A stretch of DNA of 64,000 nucleotides. Origin: Modicisalibacter luteus DSM 23508. GTDB lineage: Bacteria > Pseudomonadota > Gammaproteobacteria > Pseudomonadales > Halomonadaceae. Each line of letters begins with the position of its first letter. Within the stretch, counting starts at the first letter, position 1. Position numbers and translations under genes: made by a program. Where the stretch lies: NCBI RefSeq assembly GCF_000378505.1, contig NZ_KB899989.1, forward strand, positions 296,481-360,480, read 5' to 3'. Positions 16,784 to 26,473 of this stretch are shown piece by piece. The notes below the pieces were generated by a model, which was not told the DNA's origin, did not search any database, and worked only from the letters and a program-made list of their open reading frames with translations.

Positions 16784-18220
16784 ATGACGGACAAGATCCC
16801 GCTCCAGGATATGACCCCGGATCCTGCCGTGGGGACTCATTCCCCCCGGCACAGCGTATCCATGGATATGTATGCTAGCCGTAGGCATATTTATGTTCGA
16901 GAGATAAAGGGACTTTTCCAACGTCTTCGACGCAGCGCCAACTGGGTGCTGATGGCACTCTACTTCGGCATCCCCTGGCTCTGTTGGGAGGATCGCCAAG
17001 CCGTGCTGTTCGACCTGCCCTCGCGCGCCTTCCATATCTTCGGCGCAACGTTCTATCCGCAGGACTTCATGCTGCTGTCTTGGCTGCTGATCATCTGCGC
17101 CTTCGGACTGTTCCTGATCACCGTCTTCGCCGGTCGCGTGTGGTGTGGCTATACCTGCCCGCAAAGCGTATGGACCTGGCTTTTCATCTGGGTGGAACAC
17201 ATTACCGAAGGCTCTCGCCACCAGCGCATGAAGCTCGACAGACAGGCCATGGCCGCTAACAAGGCCCGCCGCAAGGGAGCCAAGCATGCCCTGTGGTTAC
17301 TGATCGCCTTGGCTACGGGCCTGACCTTTGTCGGTTATTTCACCCCGATACGCGGCCTGGTGGCCGATTTCGCCACGTTCGACGTGGGAGGCTGGGCGCT
17401 GTTCTGGGCGGGGTTCTTCACTGTCTTTACCTACCTGAACGCCGGTTGGCTGCGCGAGCAGGTGTGTATCTACATGTGTCCCTATGCCCGTTTCCAGGCA
17501 GTCATGTTCGACAAGGACACGCTGGTCGTATCCTACGATGCGGCGCGTGGTGAGCCGCGTGGCTCGCGCAAGAAAATGGCCGACCCACGTGCCGAAGGCA
17601 TCGGTGATTGCATCGACTGCGGCCTGTGCGTACAGGTCTGCCCCACCGGGATCGATATTCGCGACGGCCTGCAGTACGAATGCATTACTTGCGCGGCCTG
17701 CATCGACGCCTGCGACAGCGTCATGACCAGGATGAACTACCCGCGCGGGCTGATTCGCTATACCACCGAGCATGCTCTTGAAGGTCGCAAGACGCACATT
17801 TTGCGCCCACGCCTGCTCGGTTATCTGGCGGCACTCGTTATCATGATGGGCATGTTCGCCTGGATCGTGACCGATCGCCTGCCGCTGGACGTCGACATCG
17901 AGCGCGACCGTAACCAGCTCTACAACTTGACTCAGGAAGGCGACATTACCAATTTCTATACGCTGCAGATTCGCAACCTGGACGACGAAGCGCACCGTTA
18001 CCGTATCGTGCCGGCAGGGCTGGAAGGGATCTATCTGATCGGTGACGATACCGTCTCCGTCGCTGCCCGCTCCAGCGCCACCCAGCCGCTGCAGCTTGCC
18101 GTCTCAGCCGACGCTATCGATGCACCCAGCGAAGCCATCGTCCTTCGTATCGAGGCGCTGGAAGACGCTGACATAACCCTGTCCAAGGAAGCCCGCTTCC
18201 TGGGGCAAGCCCGGAGATAA
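16784..18220 (+). CDS. ccoG: Cytochrome c oxidase accessory protein CcoG (FixG)
   Basis: The 478-residue membrane protein has about five transmembrane helices. Its periplasm/membrane Cys motif is WCGYTCPQSVW, and its two [4Fe-4S] ferredoxin motifs are CIDCGLCVQVCP and CITCAACIDAC. The C-terminal Ig-like domain is DUF4405/FixG_C-like (about 370-478). CcoG is implicated as a cupric reductase that supplies Cu+ for cbb3 CuB assembly. It is the first gene of ccoGHIS, two bases before ccoH. The start MTDKIPLQDM is supported by family length. Confidence 0.96.
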   Translation: MTDKIPLQDMTPDPAVGTHSPRHSVSMDMYASRRHIYVREIKGLFQRLRRSANWVLMALYFGIPWLCWEDRQAVLFDLPSRAFHIFGATFYPQDFMLLSWLLIICAFGLFLITVFAGRVWCGYTCPQSVWTWLFIWVEHITEGSRHQRMKLDRQAMAANKARRKGAKHALWLLIALATGLTFVGYFTPIRGLVADFATFDVGGWALFWAGFFTVFTYLNAGWLREQVCIYMCPYARFQAVMFDKDTLVVSYDAARGEPRGSRKKMADPRAEGIGDCIDCGLCVQVCPTGIDIRDGLQYECITCAACIDACDSVMTRMNYPRGLIRYTTEHALEGRKTHILRPRLLGYLAALVIMMGMFAWIVTDRLPLDVDIERDRNQLYNLTQEGDITNFYTLQIRNLDDEAHRYRIVPAGLEGIYLIGDDTVSVAARSSATQPLQLAVSADAIDAPSEAIVLRIEALEDADITLSKEARFLGQARR

Positions 18221-18222
18221 CG

Positions 18223-18729
18223 ATGACCGCACCGCGCCCCTGGTACAAAGAGTTCTGGCCCTGGTTCCTGCTCGGCATCCTGGGCCTGTCCGTGGTCATG
18301 GGGGTCACCTTCCTGGTGTTTTCCCTCATCGGTTTCGACGGCATGGTCGAGGACGATTACTACAAGCAAGGAATGGCCATCAACCAGGTGCTGGAGCAGG
18401 ATCAGCGTGCCGCCGAACTGGGCATGCAAGCCGACCTGCGAATCGACGACCTGACCGGCGATGTCGTGGTTGAGCTGAAGGGACAGGCACGTCCCGAGCA
18501 GTTACGCCTCGAACTGATCTTTCCCACCCAGGGCAATCGAGACCAGAGCGTGACGCTCGAGCGTGTCCGCAACGGTCACTACGTCGGACAACTGCCGCAT
18601 GCCCTGCAGTATCGCTGGTATCTGCACCTACAACCGGCCATCAGCGATCCCGACTGGCGCTTACGAGGTGAGATCGAGCTGCCTCGCAAATCTTCGCTAA
18701 CGCTACGAGCCGATCGCAAACCGACATGA
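18223..18729 (+). CDS. ccoH: Cytochrome oxidase assembly protein CcoH (FixH)
   Basis: The 168-residue protein has one N-terminal transmembrane helix (about 13-36) and a periplasmic beta-rich domain. The signature DDYYKQGMAIN lies just after the membrane segment and is typical of FixH. CcoH interacts with the assembling CcoN and CcoP and is needed for stable oxidase. Its stop overlaps the ccoI start by four bases. Confidence 0.93.
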   Translation: MTAPRPWYKEFWPWFLLGILGLSVVMGVTFLVFSLIGFDGMVEDDYYKQGMAINQVLEQDQRAAELGMQADLRIDDLTGDVVVELKGQARPEQLRLELIFPTQGNRDQSVTLERVRNGHYVGQLPHALQYRWYLHLQPAISDPDWRLRGEIELPRKSSLTLRADRKPT

Positions 18730-21206
18730 GCGTGATGACCGCCCCTGCCGGCAATACGATCTGTTGTTACCACTGTGGCGCCGAGGTACCGCAAAACGCT
18801 ACGTGGCGGATCGAGCTCGATGGGCGCAGCCACCCGCTATGCTGCCCGGGCTGCGAAGCGGTGGCTCACGCTATCGTCGAGGGCGGGCTGGAAAGCTATT
18901 ACCGATTCCGAACCGAACTGCCCGAGCGCCCCGGCGACCAAGACACCCAGCGGGCCGAAACATGGGCGGTGTTCGACGACCCGGAGCTGCAGCGCGAATT
19001 CGTTCATCCGACCGGGGATGACTCCCATCGTCAGGTGACGCTGGCCGTCGATGGCATTACCTGTGCCGCCTGCGCCTGGCTGATCGAGCATCGCCTCAAC
19101 GCTATCGGTGGACTGGAATCCAGTGCGGTCAACCTCAGCCACCACCGCCTGCATGTGGTGTGGGATCCAGATCGCCTCAAGCTCTCGCGCATCCTCGCCG
19201 AGCTGGCCGCCATCGGCTACCCCTCACAGCCCTACGAGCCAGACCAGGCCCAACAGAAGTTGCAGCACGAGGAGCGCCAGGCAATCCGCCGCCTGATCGT
19301 CGCCGCGGTGGCGATGATGCAGGTCATGATGTTCGCCATCCCGCTGTATGTCGCCGGCCCCGACGACATGAGCGAGAGTTTTCACACACTCTTCCATTGG
19401 CTGTCCCTGGCCCTGGCTACTCCGGTGGTGGCGTTTTCCGCCCTGCCGTTTTTCCGCAATGCGCTGCGCGACCTGCGCACCCGTCACCTAGGCATGGACG
19501 TACCGGTCTCGCTGGCCATTCTCGGCGCCTACTTCGCCAGTGCCTACGCCGTGCTGAGTGGCAGCGGCGACGTCTATTTCGACTCGGTGACCATGTTCAC
19601 CTTCTTTCTGCTGTTCAGTCGCTACATCGAGATGCGCGCACGTCGCCGCAACGGGCACAGCGGCAATGCCTTATTCGGTGTGCTGCCATCGAGTGCGGTT
19701 CGCCTTGAGACCGACAGCAGCGAGCGCGTCCTGCCGGCCAACCAGTTGCGCCCGGGCGACCGGGTGCGTGTGCCGCCCGGTCATGGCGTACCGGCCGACG
19801 GAGTGATCGTAAGTGGTCACTCCAGCCTGGACGAGTCGATGCTCACCGGTGAGCCGCTCCCGGTGGCCCGAGAGACCGGCGATGCCGTCACCGGCGGCAG
19901 TATTAACGTGGAAAGTGTGCTCGAGATCGAGGTGACCCGCGCCGGACGCGACGCACGCGCCGCCGGCATTCTGGAGCTCACCGACCGCGCCTTTGCCAGC
20001 CGGCCGCGCATCGCCGAACAGGCCTCGCGCATGGCCCATCACTTCGTGTTACGGCTGTTGGTCGTCACGCTTGGCGTGGTCATTGCCTGGAGCATCATTG
20101 ATCCGTCGCGAGTGCTGTGGGTCACCCTCTCGGTGCTGGTCGTGACCTGCCCCTGCGCCCTTGCCCTGGCCACCCCCACGGCGCTCACTGCCTGCCACGG
20201 CCAGATGCGTCGACGTGGGGTGCTGGTCACCCGCGCCCACGCCATCGAAGGACTCTCCCAGGCGACCCGGATCGTGTTCGACAAGACCGGCACATTGACC
20301 GAGGGGCACATGCGCCTTCGGGAGACGCAAATCCTCGGCGACGCGCTAGACGTCCATCAGGCCGGCACGTTGGCGGCTGCCCTGGAAGCCCACTCCGAGC
20401 ATCCCATCGCACGCGCCTTCCGCGACCTTCGCGACCCGTCGCTACGCGCCAGCAACGTGAGCAACCATACCGGCCAGGGCCTGGAGGGCGATATCAACGG
20501 GCAGCATTATCGACTGGGCCGCCCCGGCTTCGCCCTTGCTGCGCCGCCGTCGCCGCCGGCCAGCGCGGGACAATGGCTACTTCTGTCGCGCGGCAGCAGC
20601 GTCGAACACGCCGAGCCGCTAGCCTGGTTTCGGCTCGATGATTTACTGCGCGAAGACGCTCACGATACCGTTGCTGCGCTGCGCGAGGCCGGCCTGACCG
20701 TCGAGCTGTTGTCCGGCGATGGCCGGGCGGCCGTCGAAGCGCTGGCCGGTGAGGCAGGCATTACAACCTGGACCGCCGAAGCCACACCGGAAAGCAAGCT
20801 GACACACATCCAGGCGCTACAGGCTGCCGGCGAGCGTGTGGTCATGATCGGCGACGGCATCAATGATGTGCCGGTCCTCGCCGCTGCCGATGTATCGATA
20901 GCGATGAATGGCGCTACCGACCTGGCCCGCACCCGGGCGGATGCCGTATTGATGAGCCCTCGGCTGTGGCGTATCGTCGAAGCCATGACGCTGGCACGCC
21001 TGACCCGGCGCCTGATTCTCCAGAACCTGTCCTGGGCACTGTGCTACAACCTCTGTGCCCTGCCCTTGGCGGCCATGGGCCTGGTACCTCCCTGGGCTGC
21101 GGCGCTGGGCATGTCGGCCAGCTCGCTGATTGTTATCGGCAACGCACTGCGCCTCAGCCGTGCCCGGCTGTCAACTCCCTCACCGATGCCGTTGAGCGCC
21201 CCATGA
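18726..21206 (+). CDS. ccoI: Copper-translocating P1B-type ATPase CcoI (FixI)
   Basis: The 826-residue protein starts with an N-terminal cysteine cluster (Cys13/14/17 and Cys39/40/43) and a heavy-metal-associated motif GITCAAC (Cys113/Cys116). Membrane helices follow, then LTGEPLP actuator, CPC in the transport helix (about 474-476), DKTGT phosphorylation Asp near 519 and GDGINDVP. CcoI exports Cu+ towards the periplasmic route used for cbb3 maturation, rather than for detoxification. The gene context separates it from CopA. The start overlaps ccoH (ATGA) and the end overlaps ccoS. Confidence 0.96.
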   Translation: MSVMTAPAGNTICCYHCGAEVPQNATWRIELDGRSHPLCCPGCEAVAHAIVEGGLESYYRFRTELPERPGDQDTQRAETWAVFDDPELQREFVHPTGDDSHRQVTLAVDGITCAACAWLIEHRLNAIGGLESSAVNLSHHRLHVVWDPDRLKLSRILAELAAIGYPSQPYEPDQAQQKLQHEERQAIRRLIVAAVAMMQVMMFAIPLYVAGPDDMSESFHTLFHWLSLALATPVVAFSALPFFRNALRDLRTRHLGMDVPVSLAILGAYFASAYAVLSGSGDVYFDSVTMFTFFLLFSRYIEMRARRRNGHSGNALFGVLPSSAVRLETDSSERVLPANQLRPGDRVRVPPGHGVPADGVIVSGHSSLDESMLTGEPLPVARETGDAVTGGSINVESVLEIEVTRAGRDARAAGILELTDRAFASRPRIAEQASRMAHHFVLRLLVVTLGVVIAWSIIDPSRVLWVTLSVLVVTCPCALALATPTALTACHGQMRRRGVLVTRAHAIEGLSQATRIVFDKTGTLTEGHMRLRETQILGDALDVHQAGTLAAALEAHSEHPIARAFRDLRDPSLRASNVSNHTGQGLEGDINGQHYRLGRPGFALAAPPSPPASAGQWLLLSRGSSVEHAEPLAWFRLDDLLREDAHDTVAALREAGLTVELLSGDGRAAVEALAGEAGITTWTAEATPESKLTHIQALQAAGERVVMIGDGINDVPVLAAADVSIAMNGATDLARTRADAVLMSPRLWRIVEAMTLARLTRRLILQNLSWALCYNLCALPLAAMGLVPPWAAALGMSASSLIVIGNALRLSRARLSTPSPMPLSAP

Positions 21207-21460
21207 GCATTCTCTATTTGCTGATTCCGCTGTCGCTGGTCCTGCTCGGCTTTGCCATCTGGGCTTTCTTCTGGGCGGTCAAGAGCGGCCAGTTCGACGA
21301 TCTGGAAGGACCAGCACATCGCATCCTCTTCGATGAGGATGACAATGACCTCACGCCCGAGCAGCGTCAGCGGCGGCGGGAAGCTCTTCGGCGCCCGACC
21401 GACTTCGCTGCCGACGACACCCAGCGTGACGATACGCCGCCTTCCGGCGAGTCACGTTGA
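21203..21460 (+). CDS. ccoS: cbb3-type oxidase assembly protein CcoS
   Basis: The 85-residue protein has one N-terminal helix (ILYLLIPLSLVLLGFAIWAFFW) followed by the typical WAVKSGQFDDLEGPAHRIL motif and a charged tail. CcoS is required for cofactor insertion (haem b and copper) into CcoN. The four-base overlap with ccoI and the one-base overlap with the next gene show tight coupling. Confidence 0.95.
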   Translation: MSILYLLIPLSLVLLGFAIWAFFWAVKSGQFDDLEGPAHRILFDEDDNDLTPEQRQRRREALRRPTDFAADDTQRDDTPPSGESR

Positions 21461-22191
21461 TGAACCCTACCGGACTTGACCTGCCACCGCTGGCTGCGGC
21501 GCTCGTCTTCGGCTTGCTGGGCGGGGCCCACTGCATCGGCATGTGCGGCGGGATCATGAGTGCCCTGACCTTCGCCGTCCCGCCCAGTATGCGCAACCCG
21601 GCCCGGCTGGGCGGCCTGCTGCTGGGCTATAACCTGGGCCGCATCTCCAGCTACATGCTCGCCGGAGCGTTGGCTGCCAGCCTGGGAACGCTTCTGGGTA
21701 GCGCCCATGGCATACTGCGCCTGGCCCTGCAGGTGCTGGCTGCCGTGATGCTGATACTCATGGCACTTTACTTGGCCAACTGGTGGCGAGGGCTAACCCA
21801 TGTCGAGGCTCTGGGCCGCCGGCTCTGGCGTCACCTCGAACCGGTGGGTCGCCGCCTGATGCCGGTCGTCAGAATTCCTCAGGCCATCGCCCTTGGCGCC
21901 GTGTGGGGCTGGCTACCCTGCGGGCTGGTCTATTCGATGCTCGCCTGGAGCCTCGCCGGTGGCGATCCTTGGCGGGGAGCAGCGCTGATGGGCGCGTTCG
22001 GACTGGGGACTCTTCCTGCATTGCTGGTCACCGGCGTGGCCGCCCGTCAGATGGCGGCGCTGATTCGACATCCCGCCACACGCAGCGTCGCCGCCGTACT
22101 GATCATTGCATTCGCGACATGGCAACTCTGTCAACTGTGGCCGGACACACACGATATGCCGACATCGACACCGCATTCACACGCTCATTGA
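21460..22191 (+). CDS. TauE/SafE-like membrane protein of the cbb3 locus (sulfite exporter family)
   Basis: The 243-residue polytopic protein has about six transmembrane helices. GGAHCIGMCGGI near the N-terminus and WGWLPCGLVYSMLAW in the second half are the paired Cys-containing motifs of the DsbD/TauE-like group found beside ccoS. The C-terminus is His-rich (TPHSHAH), suggesting metal binding. Homologues in this position are thought to aid copper or redox handling for cbb3 maturation, though automatic names say sulfite exporter (inference). The ATG at 21460 shares a base with the ccoS stop; a TTG 3 bases earlier is also in frame. Confidence 0.85.
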   Translation: MNPTGLDLPPLAAALVFGLLGGAHCIGMCGGIMSALTFAVPPSMRNPARLGGLLLGYNLGRISSYMLAGALAASLGTLLGSAHGILRLALQVLAAVMLILMALYLANWWRGLTHVEALGRRLWRHLEPVGRRLMPVVRIPQAIALGAVWGWLPCGLVYSMLAWSLAGGDPWRGAALMGAFGLGTLPALLVTGVAARQMAALIRHPATRSVAAVLIIAFATWQLCQLWPDTHDMPTSTPHSHAH

Positions 22192-22235
22192 TCCGGATCA
22201 CGAGTCAGCCGTACGAACGACAGACCGCGAATCGA

Positions 22236-22266
22236 AACGCCCCCGACCGTAGTGGCCGAGGGCGTT
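22236..22266. terminator. Convergent inverted repeat between the cco locus and ttcA
   Basis: AACGCCC (22236-22242) and GGGCGTT (22260-22266) pair around an inner partly paired CCGACCGTAGTGGCCGA. It lies between convergent genes and may end transcription in both directions. T-runs are short. Confidence 0.45.
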
Positions 22267-22302
22267 GTCGTAATGAGCCTTAGAACCGGGCTGTGCTGAC
22301 GC

Positions 22303-23157
22303 TCAGGCCTCTCTGGCCAGCAGGTCGAAGGCATCGATACGATTAGCCTGCAGGGTTTCACGCTTGGCCTCGAGCCCCTGAAAGTCGAACAGGTCGCGAT
22401 CGGCGAGCTGTGATGGCGCCACGTTGGTAACCGCCTTGAACATCGTCTCGAGACGTCCCGGATGCTTCTTCTCCCACTCGGCGAGCATCTCCTTGACCAC
22501 CTGACGTTGCAGGTTGGGCTGCGAGCCGCACAGGTTGCAGGGAATGATCGGGAATTCCATCAGCCGCGCAAACTCGGCGATGTCGGCCTCCTTGCAGTAG
22601 GCCAGCGGTCGGATGACGATATTCTTGCCATCGTCGGAAAGCAGCTTGGGTGGCATCGCCTTGAGCGTGCCGCCGTAGAACATGTTGAGAAACAGTGTCT
22701 CGAGGATATCCTCGCGATGATGCCCCAAAGCCACCTTGGTCGCCCCGATCTCCTCGGCGAACCCATAGAGCGAACCGCGACGCAGACGTGAGCAAAGCGC
22801 GCATGTCGTCTTGCCTTCCGGTGTCTTCTCCTTGACCACCGAGTAGGTGTCGCGCTCGAGGATATGGTACGGCACGCCAATGCCTTCAAGGTACTCGGGC
22901 AGGACATGCTCGGGAAAACCGGGCTGTTTCTGGTCGAGATTAACCGCCACCAGTTCGAAATCTACCGGTGCATTGCGCTGCAAATTGCACAGGATCTCCA
23001 GCATAGTGTAGGAGTCCTTGCCACCGGACAGACAGACCATGACCTTGTCGCCGTCTTCGATCATTCCATAATCAATGATCGCGTTGCCGACCTGGCGACG
23101 CAGGCGCTTCTGGAGTTTATTGAACTCGCGTTTCTGGGTACCGGTGAGTTCCAGCAT
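22303..23157 (-). CDS. ttcA: tRNA-cytidine(32) 2-sulfurtransferase TtcA
   Basis: The 284-residue cytoplasmic enzyme has the PP-loop SGGKDS (44-49), CxxC Cys119/Cys122 (TTCALCSR) and further cysteines Cys207/Cys210 (IPCNLCGSQ). It uses ATP and a [4Fe-4S] cluster to convert C32 of certain tRNAs to 2-thiocytidine. Length and motifs match the family. In many relatives ttcA lies near fnr/anr and the cco genes; here it converges directly on the cco locus, with no fnr/anr between. Confidence 0.96.
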   Translation of the reverse strand: MLELTGTQKREFNKLQKRLRRQVGNAIIDYGMIEDGDKVMVCLSGGKDSYTMLEILCNLQRNAPVDFELVAVNLDQKQPGFPEHVLPEYLEGIGVPYHILERDTYSVVKEKTPEGKTTCALCSRLRRGSLYGFAEEIGATKVALGHHREDILETLFLNMFYGGTLKAMPPKLLSDDGKNIVIRPLAYCKEADIAEFARLMEFPIIPCNLCGSQPNLQRQVVKEMLAEWEKKHPGRLETMFKAVTNVAPSQLADRDLFDFQGLEAKRETLQANRIDAFDLLAREA

Positions 23158-23276
23158 GATGAGACGACACGCAGTGAAAAAGATGGCCGACTATGCTACC
23201 ACCGCCCCCGCCGACATGCGATGGCCCCCGGTGCTCCCGCCCTGCTGGCGTTAGCGGCAACTCACGCTTAAACAGG

Positions 23277-23894
23277 CTAGCACGCTTCAAGCGCCCCTTT
23301 GGTCAATCGCAAGTACATGAGTGCGGTGGTAGTCGCGTCACCGAGTGCAGTATGCCGCCCCATGACCGGAACATTCAGCGCCTTGGCAATGCTTTCAAAG
23401 CCCAGGTGCGGCTCCAGGTGTGGGCGTATCCGGCGCAGCTCGCGCTGATAGATCTGCGCCATATCGATACTGACGTTGGGCAGGTCGAAGCCGAACAGCG
23501 GACGCACATGACGATTGATGACATTGACGTCGTAATCGACACACCACCCCAGCAACGGCCGGTTGCCGATAAAGTCGATGAACTGCTCCAGGGCCGCCTG
23601 AAGCGACTCGCCTTCCTCGAGGTCGACACCACGCAGGCGATGGATGCGTATCGAGTCTCCGGTCAGGCTATCGGGCTGCTGCAGACGCAAGTCCAGCGCA
23701 TCGCTGGTCAGCACATGGTCGCCCTTGATGCGTACCGCAGCGATCGATACCAGTTCGGCAGTCTTGGGGTCGAGGCCAGTGGTCTCGCAATCGATAGCGA
23801 CCAACTCATCGCCGGTGTAAGGGTTGAACAGCCAACCATAGCGGCCATTGGCCTGCTTGCGGCGGTCGGCAGCGCGCCGTAGTGATTTGATCAT
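23277..23894 (-). CDS. 3'-5' exonuclease, DEDDh family (DnaQ-like)
   Basis: The 205-residue protein has the exonuclease motif I AIDCETTGLDP (Asp and Glu metal ligands), a middle CVDYDVNVIN segment with the second Asp, and HTALGDATTT giving the DEDDh His and last Asp. Related proteins are stand-alone epsilon-like exonucleases. It lies 67 bases after the DUF294/CBS gene on the same strand, a pairing often seen next to this type of acetate symporter. The substrate here is unknown. Confidence 0.88.
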   Translation of the reverse strand: MIKSLRRAADRRKQANGRYGWLFNPYTGDELVAIDCETTGLDPKTAELVSIAAVRIKGDHVLTSDALDLRLQQPDSLTGDSIRIHRLRGVDLEEGESLQAALEQFIDFIGNRPLLGWCVDYDVNVINRHVRPLFGFDLPNVSIDMAQIYQRELRRIRPHLEPHLGFESIAKALNVPVMGRHTALGDATTTALMYLRLTKGALEAC

Positions 23895-23961
23895 AGATAG
23901 GCCTCCTGCCTAAATGTGACTTCCCTGAAGTATCGGCTCATGGGCTTCATGATGGGTGACC

Positions 23962-25785
23962 TCAGTATTCGAGATGAAAGCGGTGCGACAGGCGCTGCTG
24001 GAAATCCTTGACGATATGCAGTGCCTCGCGCAAAAGGTCACGTTCCAGAGAAGACAGTGACTGCACGACCACCAGGTTGGGGTCGTTGTCAGCCCTGCCT
24101 TTACCATCGAGACGAGCCAGTTGTTGCTTTAGACGCAACTCGGTAAACAGCGATAGGGCTTCGCCGAGGTCGGCGGCAAATTCCGGCTCGAGGCGCCCCT
24201 GTGCAGCCAGTGCGTCCAACCGCCCCAGCGTCGAGGTCGGCTGTGTCCGGCATTCCAGTGCCAGCGTTCGAACGCCTTGAACAATGGGAAAGATGCCGCC
24301 CTTCTTGATATCGATGCCGTGCGCCGGCCGCTTGAGCGATCCGAACAACGTCAGCGGAGCGGCAAAGCGCAAGGCCATCTTGGCGAAGTACGACAGAAAG
24401 ATTTCATCGTGCGAACAGCTATCGAACAAATGCCGGCGAATCCCATCCAGCAACTGAACATTGCCGGCAACGGCGTGGGCATCGAGCATGATCGCTATAT
24501 TCATCAGCGAGGCGCCGTCACGACGTTCGACCCAACGCGAAATGGTTTGTCGCCATCCCGACTCGCTATTCACCCATTCAGGATTGGACACCATGATATT
24601 GCCGGGACAAGGCGGGTAACCCAGCTTGTACAGGGTTTCGGTCAGTCGCTGCATGTCCGCGGCGCATGCCGGCCAGTCGCTGCCATCCTTGAGCACCAGG
24701 GCATTGTCCTGGTCGGTCTTGAGAATCTGCTCGCCACGACCTTCGCTGCCCATGACGATAAAACAGCTCTGCGATTGCTGCTGCGGGGGGATCAGAAATT
24801 GGAAAGCCTTACTGATAATGCGCCCGTTGAGGGCAGCCAGCAGATCCATGGCGAAGTTCAATTTCACGCCCTGGGACATCAGTGCCTTGACCAACTCTGG
24901 CAGGCGCGCACTGGCTCTTGCCAGCGCATCGAGATTTTCGGCTTGTTCAACCTCCAGACTGACCACGTAGGAGCGACTGGAGAAATAGCTCAGTACATCG
25001 GTAAGCTCGACGACCCCGATAGGCGTGTCGCTTTCCATCACGACCACCCGTGCCACATCGTGACGAGTCATGCTGACCAATGCTTGGAACAGGTAGTCCT
25101 CCGGCCGTGCCGTAACCAGAGTGAAATGGGCGATGCTCAGCACCGGGCTGCCACGCTCGAGCCCCTGAAGAATAAGCGCATTGAGCAGGTCGGTCTTGGT
25201 CACGATGCCGACGCGCCCCGCGGCCCTGACCAGTAGGCTATCGGCATGCTGATCGTTGAGCATGGCCACCGCTTCGGCCACGGTGGTGGACTCGGTGACA
25301 ATGCAGGGGGTGCGCATGCATTCGGCCACACGGGCCAGCATGAAGCCCGCCATGGAAACCCCGTCCGAGGCTCTGCGCTCGACGAGCAGACGCGCCTTGC
25401 TGGCCAGACTCTCACGAAAAAAGTCACCAAACGCCGGGTAGACTTCACACAACTGCTCGAACAGGGCCTTGGGCAATAAATAGCAGAGCGTTTCCTGCTC
25501 GGTCTTGAAGCGGTAGCGGCTCTGGCCGTTCAGGATACTGATGGCTCCGAACACATCGCCAGCCGTGTAGTGCCCGATACGTGCCCGGGCATTGGGTAGC
25601 GTCGTGTCCAGTTCGGCGACTTCGCCCTTGTGAATGATGAATACGAACTCGCCGGGCTGGCCGGCGTCCAGAATGACCTCTCCCGTATCGAAGTAGGCCA
25701 TGTCCACGCCATTTGCCACTCTTGCTCTGCCGGCCTCGTCGAGGAGCGAGAAAGGTGCTTGTGAAAGATCGATGTCGACCATCAT
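23962..25785 (-). CDS. cNMP-binding/CBS/DUF294 nucleotidyltransferase-like protein
   Basis: The 607-residue cytoplasmic protein has an N-terminal cyclic-nucleotide-binding-like domain (about 1-130, VFIIHKGEVAEL and HYTAGDVFGA). A CBS pair (about 150-280) ending YFSSRSYVVS follows, then a DUF294 nucleotidyltransferase-like domain with GSEGRGEQILKTDQDNALV (about 350-370), where G-S-x(8-11)-D-x-D resembles GlnD-type active sites, and a C-terminal DUF294_C helical region. The combination suggests a signal-responsive nucleotidyltransferase, though no reaction is established. The ATG at 25785 follows GAGGG; a second ATG three bases on is equally possible. It is divergent from the DUF4212/SSS symporter operon, which suggests a link to transport control. 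Confidence 0.88.
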   Translation of the reverse strand: MMVDIDLSQAPFSLLDEAGRARVANGVDMAYFDTGEVILDAGQPGEFVFIIHKGEVAELDTTLPNARARIGHYTAGDVFGAISILNGQSRYRFKTEQETLCYLLPKALFEQLCEVYPAFGDFFRESLASKARLLVERRASDGVSMAGFMLARVAECMRTPCIVTESTTVAEAVAMLNDQHADSLLVRAAGRVGIVTKTDLLNALILQGLERGSPVLSIAHFTLVTARPEDYLFQALVSMTRHDVARVVVMESDTPIGVVELTDVLSYFSSRSYVVSLEVEQAENLDALARASARLPELVKALMSQGVKLNFAMDLLAALNGRIISKAFQFLIPPQQQSQSCFIVMGSEGRGEQILKTDQDNALVLKDGSDWPACAADMQRLTETLYKLGYPPCPGNIMVSNPEWVNSESGWRQTISRWVERRDGASLMNIAIMLDAHAVAGNVQLLDGIRRHLFDSCSHDEIFLSYFAKMALRFAAPLTLFGSLKRPAHGIDIKKGGIFPIVQGVRTLALECRTQPTSTLGRLDALAAQGRLEPEFAADLGEALSLFTELRLKQQLARLDGKGRADNDPNLVVVQSLSSLERDLLREALHIVKDFQQRLSHRFHLEY

Positions 25786-26040
25786 GTCGCCCTCATGACG
25801 GCTTCACCCCGCTGACAACCACGAGCAGGCGAGCCATGAACCTTGCTACGCAGGCCTTCATCGATACGGAAGTTGCCTCGAAACGCAACGTGAAAGCTCG
25901 GACGTCCTTGTCGACCTGATGCGTTGGTCAACATCACTTTGAACAAAAGACAAGAGTGCCAGACATTCGAGCGTCTCCACTTCACTCTTATCTGCCAATA
26001 GACAGAATAAAGCTAGGATACCAGCCTCGCTTCTTTCAAC

Positions 26041-26060
26041 TGAACATAGACCAATGTTCA
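26041..26060. promoter_or_regulatory. Inverted repeat, possible operator
   Basis: TGAACAT-AGACCA-ATGTTCA has perfect 7-base arms and a 6-base centre. It lies in the A+T-rich divergent region 256 bases upstream of the DUF294 gene. The spacing suits a dimeric DNA-binding protein. Confidence 0.4.
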
Positions 26061-26448
26061 AGGGGATATCTTGTTAGACTATTGTCCTAGCCATGAGCGC
26101 CTATACCATCGTCCTATTCAGAAACCCTTGCTTGTTTCCCTAAAACCGAACTATAAAGCAAGCCATTGATATAAAAACAAAACATTCGAAGCCTATTGCA
26201 TCGGCTTTATTTCATAAGACCAAAGTATGGGATTTTATTTTTTCCTGATGTTGACCACTATTGCCTACGTGCCTTATTAGGGCAATTCCATGTGAGAGCA
26301 GATAAAAAACTGAACCTTCACATCATGTAACAACGACTTTGGTCGCGATAAAAAACACAAGCGGGGAGACTTTTTCAGCCAGTTATGCCATCGAAAATAT
26401 CGCTAATGTCAGCACCAATGGCTAGAAGAAATGGCTGAACGGAAGACA

Positions 26449-26473
26449 GGTATCCTGCAGGGTTAGAGATACC
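26449..26473. promoter_or_regulatory. GGTATC/GATACC inverted repeat before DUF4212
   Basis: GGTATC (26449-26454) and GATACC (26468-26473) are separated by 13 bases, 44-68 bases upstream of the DUF4212 start. The right arm continues into TACCCCTTCGAA, which resembles the TACCCCCTTCAA repeat near the crbR-like gene. Confidence 0.35.

Noticed and set aside
26291..26321. TGTGA and TCACA as a possible CRP/Vfr site upstream of the symporter
   Set aside because: The half-sites are 21 bases apart instead of 6, so they cannot form a normal CRP-type site.
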